9,861 nucleotides of DNA from Gammaproteobacteria bacterium (GTDB lineage Bacteria; Pseudomonadota; Gammaproteobacteria; DRJJ01): contig DRJJ01000197.1 in assembly GCA_011052255.1 (NCBI GenBank), positions 1 to 9,861 of the forward strand, read 5' to 3'. Every line of letters starts with the position of its first letter. Position 1 is the first letter of the stretch. Both the position numbers and the translations under genes were made by a program. Below, piece after piece: positions 7,482 to 9,861 of this stretch. The notes beneath the pieces are model-generated. The model was not told the DNA's origin. It ran no database searches and saw only the letters and a program-made list of their open reading frames with translations.

Positions 7482-9017
7482 TTATTGCTGTGCTTTACTG
7501 CTTAGCTTCCTGGCGCGTTCTCTTTTTTTACGTTTTTCTGCCAATGGCGGGCACTTGTGTGTATTCCAGTATGTGATCTGGCAATCCAGACAGTAGTGAC
7601 ACTCATTCGTGTTTATCTCACCAGTAGGCCGAATGGCCTGCACTTCACATTCCAGTGCACAGGTTTGACAGGGACGACCACACTCCTTGCGACGTCTTAA
7701 CCAGTCGAATAGCCTCAGGCGAGATGGAATGGCAAGTGCCGCTCCCAGTGGGCAGACGTATTTGCAATAGAACTTCCGATTGAACAGACCAATTAGCAAC
7801 AGAATCAGGGCATAACTCACATAGGGCCATTCACGATCAAATCGCATGGTAATGGTCGTTTTAAACGGTTCGACCTCAATGTACTGAAATACCGTACCCA
7901 GAGACTGTAGTGATAATCCGAATAGCACAATAAAGATGATGTATTTCAGCGCTAACAATCGTTCGTGTACCACAGGTGGAATCTCAAACTGTCGCAACTT
8001 CATACGTAAAGCAAGCTTGTTAAGCAGTTCCTGTAACGCGCCAAACGGACACAACCAGCCACAATATACCCCTCGACCCCATAGCAGCAGCGTCACCGCA
8101 ACAAAGCCCCATAGCAGGAAGGTTGCGGGGTCGAGCAGAAAAGTATCCCATTTGAATTCATGGGTAATAGCACTAAAGAAGGTCAGTACATTCACCACCG
8201 AAAGCTGACCCAACATATACCAACCTATAAAGAACAGGGTATAGATCAGAAAAATAATCCGTACCCTGGTCAGAAAGGTTGGGTGACGTGCCAGCCAGTC
8301 CTGAAACACCAGTATAAAAGCCAGTGCCAGCAGACTAATAATCAGAATGGCAATCTGCAGTTCATTTTCCTGCCAGACGATTAGCCAGAAGGGTTCCAGG
8401 TTGGAATCCATAATGGCATTGACAGACTTCTCATGTGAAGTGCCTGCTTCAGCCTGTGCTTCTGCATTGGGCTCAATGCCACGGGATTCGATAACTTTGT
8501 GCAGTGAACGCATGATGGTTGAATTAATAACCATCACTGTAATCGTCGCACCACTAATCCCGTCTAAGGCCTTGTAACCCTTCCTGTCACGTCCACCTAT
8601 TTTGCTGCGTACAGTCATCGGTATGCCCGGATACTGGCTGACGTAGTGTTGCAGGTCCCCGTCTTTGATGCCCACCGCCAGAATAGGCTCCTCATGGTGC
8701 AGAATTTTTACACCCCGGATAGTGCCCTGCAGATCAAGGCCCACCAGTGTCGAAATGGGACGACCGGAATAGGCGGGTATCGCAAAAATATCATCGGTTT
8801 TGAATATGTAGCCCAGTCGTTTACCCTGACCATAAACGGCAGCGGCAAGAGGGTCGCCCTCAAATTTCCCAATCTTGTCAGATTCAGGGAAAAAGCTGTG
8901 CACAGAGCTTGCTATAACCCCGGCACCACTGTGTTGACTGGCACTGGAGGCCAATAGCGGGGACAGCACCAACCACAGAAGCAGTAAGCGCAACAGATGA
9001 AGGACGGGGTTAGTCAT
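7482..9017 (-). CDS. nirI: NirI (NosR/NirI family), membrane flavo-iron-sulfur protein
   Basis: Predicted inner-membrane electron-transfer protein. NirI is needed for nirS expression in Paracoccus, and NosR supports nitrous oxide reductase. Visible parts of the 511 residues: a signal peptide or first helix (1-25); a periplasmic FMN-binding domain (about 60-175) with DGISGATIT, where Thr160 is the likely covalent flavin site; transmembrane helices from about 218 onward. Two NapH-like CxxxCP motifs are at Cys319/Cys323 and Cys418/Cys422. Two C-terminal [4Fe-4S] cysteine sets are at 446, 450, 453, 457 and 473, 476, 479, 489. The C-terminal tail is very basic. It is clearly shorter than typical NosR (about 700 residues), the missing part lying between the flavin domain and the first membrane helices. 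The name NirI rests on its place directly before nirS; no nos gene is visible. The ribosome site is weak. Confidence 0.87.
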   Translation of the reverse strand: MTNPVLHLLRLLLLWLVLSPLLASSASQHSGAGVIASSVHSFFPESDKIGKFEGDPLAAAVYGQGKRLGYIFKTDDIFAIPAYSGRPISTLVGLDLQGTIRGVKILHHEEPILAVGIKDGDLQHYVSQYPGIPMTVRSKIGGRDRKGYKALDGISGATITVMVINSTIMRSLHKVIESRGIEPNAEAQAEAGTSHEKSVNAIMDSNLEPFWLIVWQENELQIAILIISLLALAFILVFQDWLARHPTFLTRVRIIFLIYTLFFIGWYMLGQLSVVNVLTFFSAITHEFKWDTFLLDPATFLLWGFVAVTLLLWGRGVYCGWLCPFGALQELLNKLALRMKLRQFEIPPVVHERLLALKYIIFIVLFGLSLQSLGTVFQYIEVEPFKTTITMRFDREWPYVSYALILLLIGLFNRKFYCKYVCPLGAALAIPSRLRLFDWLRRRKECGRPCQTCALECEVQAIRPTGEINTNECHYCLDCQITYWNTHKCPPLAEKRKKRERARKLSSKAQQ

Positions 9018-9075
9018 GACTCATTAATCCATAGAGAACAGGAGAAACAGTTAACATTATCACGTCAATATTTCC

Positions 9076-9089
9076 TTGACGCTCATCAA
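9076..9089. promoter_or_regulatory. FNR/Dnr/NNR-type site between nirI and the small membrane-protein gene
   Basis: The site reads TTGACGCTCATCAA, matching nine of the ten consensus positions of TTGAT-N4-ATCAA. Its centre at 9082.5 is 65 bp from the nirI start; a class II position would give a nirI leader of about 24 nt. It lies 120 bp from the divergent small gene at 9203, where a TATACT hexamer (9162-9167) would place the site near -91, a spacing used by class I activators. Whether it serves one or both genes is inference. The left half-site also forms the end of a GTCAA-N7-TTGAC inverted repeat (9064-9080). Confidence 0.75.
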
Positions 9090-9153
9090 ACAGAAACCAT
9101 TCTGTGTTCAATATCTGGATACTCCATAGTCTGCCGGGTTATTCTCTAATCTA

Positions 9154-9171
9154 CGTGATAATATACTCACG
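9154..9171. repeat. Short inverted repeat CGTGA-N8-TCACG upstream of the small gene
   Basis: Arms CGTGA (9154-9158) and TCACG (9167-9171) flank an AT-rich spacer that contains a possible -10 hexamer, TATACT. The centre is about 40 bp before the start codon at 9203. This placement would suit a repressor operator, but five-base arms can arise by chance and no known regulator consensus is recognised. Confidence 0.3.
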
Positions 9172-9202
9172 CTAATACTGTAACCTTTACGATGGAATGC
9201 TT

Positions 9203-9394
9203 ATGATAGAAATTCTGGCTTTCACACTTACCGCTATCGCTTTATATCTTTTCTCCGACTGGCTGTTGCGCTATATAGAGTACTATCGTGGTGCTCCACT
9301 GCAAAACAGAAGTATAATATTTTTTGCTATCATCCTGGTATTGTCACTGGTTTCGTTTCAATTAATACCTGTTCTGTTAAAACAGTTTAGCTGA
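9203..9394 (+). CDS. Small two-helix membrane protein of unknown function
   Basis: I do not recognise this protein. It is 63 residues from ATG at 9203, with hydrophobic stretches at about 2-20 (EILAFTLTAIALYLF) and 37-58 (SIIFFAIILVLSLVSFQLI). They are joined by a short charged loop containing RYIEYYRGAPLQNR. A second in-frame ATG at 9197 would add two residues, but GGA at 9194-9196 is correctly spaced only for 9203. It is the only plus-strand gene in the window. It diverges from nirI across the FNR-type box and converges on the oxidase-like gene with a 16-bp gap. Its reading frame, membrane character, ribosome site and shared regulatory region support it as real. A role as an accessory subunit or assembly factor for a respiratory membrane complex is possible but is only a guess from context. 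Confidence 0.7.
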   Translation: MIEILAFTLTAIALYLFSDWLLRYIEYYRGAPLQNRSIIFFAIILVLSLVSFQLIPVLLKQFS

Positions 9395-9410
9395 TTTATG
9401 ATCATACGGT

Positions 9411-9861
9411 TTAGTTGTTAGTGGTCATTTTTTGACCAAATAATACCCGTAGCACAACATAGATAAACAGCAATCCGCCAATAATTGAAATCAGCCCACC
9501 CAGTCCCATCAGACCCATCGCAGCAATCTGCTCAGTACCTTCCAGACCCTGTTCTGCCCCGGCGACCTTCCGTTGTACTCCATAACCACCAGACCATAGC
9601 AGTCCGCTTACATGCAAGACCTGGCCGCCACCGTATAACCAGGGTTGTATCGATGCTATTCGCCGTGCCGGAGTGGCATAACCCAGGCGTGGCAGTAATT
9701 CATAGGTAATACCCATCAAAGCCAGTGTCACACCCACGATGCTGCCATGATAATGGGCCGGAATGGTGACATTGCTACCATGGATAAAGAAGCCAATCAG
9801 TCCACCCAGGCCAAACAGTATGATCGAAGACAGCAAGGCAGCACGCAGTGGTTTATGTTCA
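9411..9861 (-). CDS. Heme-copper oxidase subunit I homologue, C-terminal part (5' end beyond window)
   Basis: The frame is open from the window edge to the stop at 9411, giving 149 residues. A TTG at 9836 inside it is not a believable start, because the coding sequence continues upstream (EHKPLRAALLSS). Three membrane helices are visible. The first contains IPAHYHGSIVG, whose HxH pair (visible residues 36 and 38) matches the helix X histidines that bind the high-spin and low-spin hemes in heme-copper oxidases and nitric oxide reductases. The next parts (ELLPRLGY, then PWLYGGGQVLHVSGLLWSGG) resemble the end of cbb3-type or NorB-like subunits. The Cu/Fe-B ligands and proton channels lie outside the window, so oxygen reductase and NO reductase cannot be told apart. 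Next to nirS, an NO-handling role is attractive but unproven. Confidence 0.82.
   Translation of the reverse strand, partial: EHKPLRAALLSSIILFGLGGLIGFFIHGSNVTIPAHYHGSIVGVTLALMGITYELLPRLGYATPARRIASIQPWLYGGGQVLHVSGLLWSGGYGVQRKVAGAEQGLEGTEQIAAMGLMGLGGLISIIGGLLFIYVVLRVLFGQKMTTNN

Noticed and set aside
9374..9385. CTGTTAAAACAG palindrome at the end of the small gene as a bidirectional terminator between convergent genes.
   Set aside because: A 2-nt centre cannot form a normal hairpin loop and there is no following T-run.
9834..9836. TTG as the start of a complete 141-residue membrane protein.
   Set aside because: The frame stays open to the window edge and the protein reads as the C-terminal helices of a larger heme-copper oxidase subunit.
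1..9861. CRISPR arrays, tRNA or rRNA genes, insertion sequences or attachment sites.
   Set aside because: I looked on both strands and saw no direct-repeat arrays, tRNA-like sequences, transposase frames or terminal repeats.

Overview
The window carries most of a denitrification locus built around cytochrome cd1 nitrite reductase (NirS). Nine genes for NirS and its heme d1 cofactor, plus a NosR/NirI-type membrane flavo-iron-sulfur protein, all lie on the minus strand and read from right to left. The order is nirI, nirS, nirE, nirC, nirF, nirD, nirL, nirG, nirH, nirJ. This matches my recollection of the nirISECFDLGHJ order in Paracoccus rather than the nirSMCFDLGHJEN order in Pseudomonas aeruginosa. 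The moderate base composition and protein style suggest a denitrifying proteobacterium, perhaps a gammaproteobacterium. The sequence alone does not fix the genus.

Right end (about 9018-9861): the C-terminal 149 residues of a heme-copper oxidase subunit I homologue on the minus strand, running off the window. A small plus-strand gene for a two-helix membrane protein of unknown function converges on it. The small gene and nirI diverge from a 185-bp region holding a near-perfect FNR/Dnr/NNR-type box (9076-9089).

Middle (5580-9017): nirI, then a 177-bp gap with a perfect TTGAT-N4-ATCAA box (7391-7404), then nirS. NirS has its signal peptide, heme c motif, and the three histidines expected to serve heme d1.

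Left part (1-5504): nirE, nirC, nirF, nirD, nirL, nirG, nirH and nirJ are packed with overlaps or gaps of 0-13 bp, so they look like one translationally coupled unit. NirE makes precorrin-2 and NirD/L/G/H decarboxylate siroheme. NirJ (radical SAM) removes the propionates, and NirF works late in the periplasm. NirC is a small cytochrome c for electron delivery or maturation. A strong RNA hairpin separates nirS from nirE and probably sets the different expression levels of the abundant enzyme and its maturation genes. nirJ is cut by the left edge, and nirN or other late genes could lie beyond it.

The locus is largely a known system. The less explained parts are the small membrane protein, the oxidase-like neighbour, the compact NirI, and the nirS-nirE hairpin.
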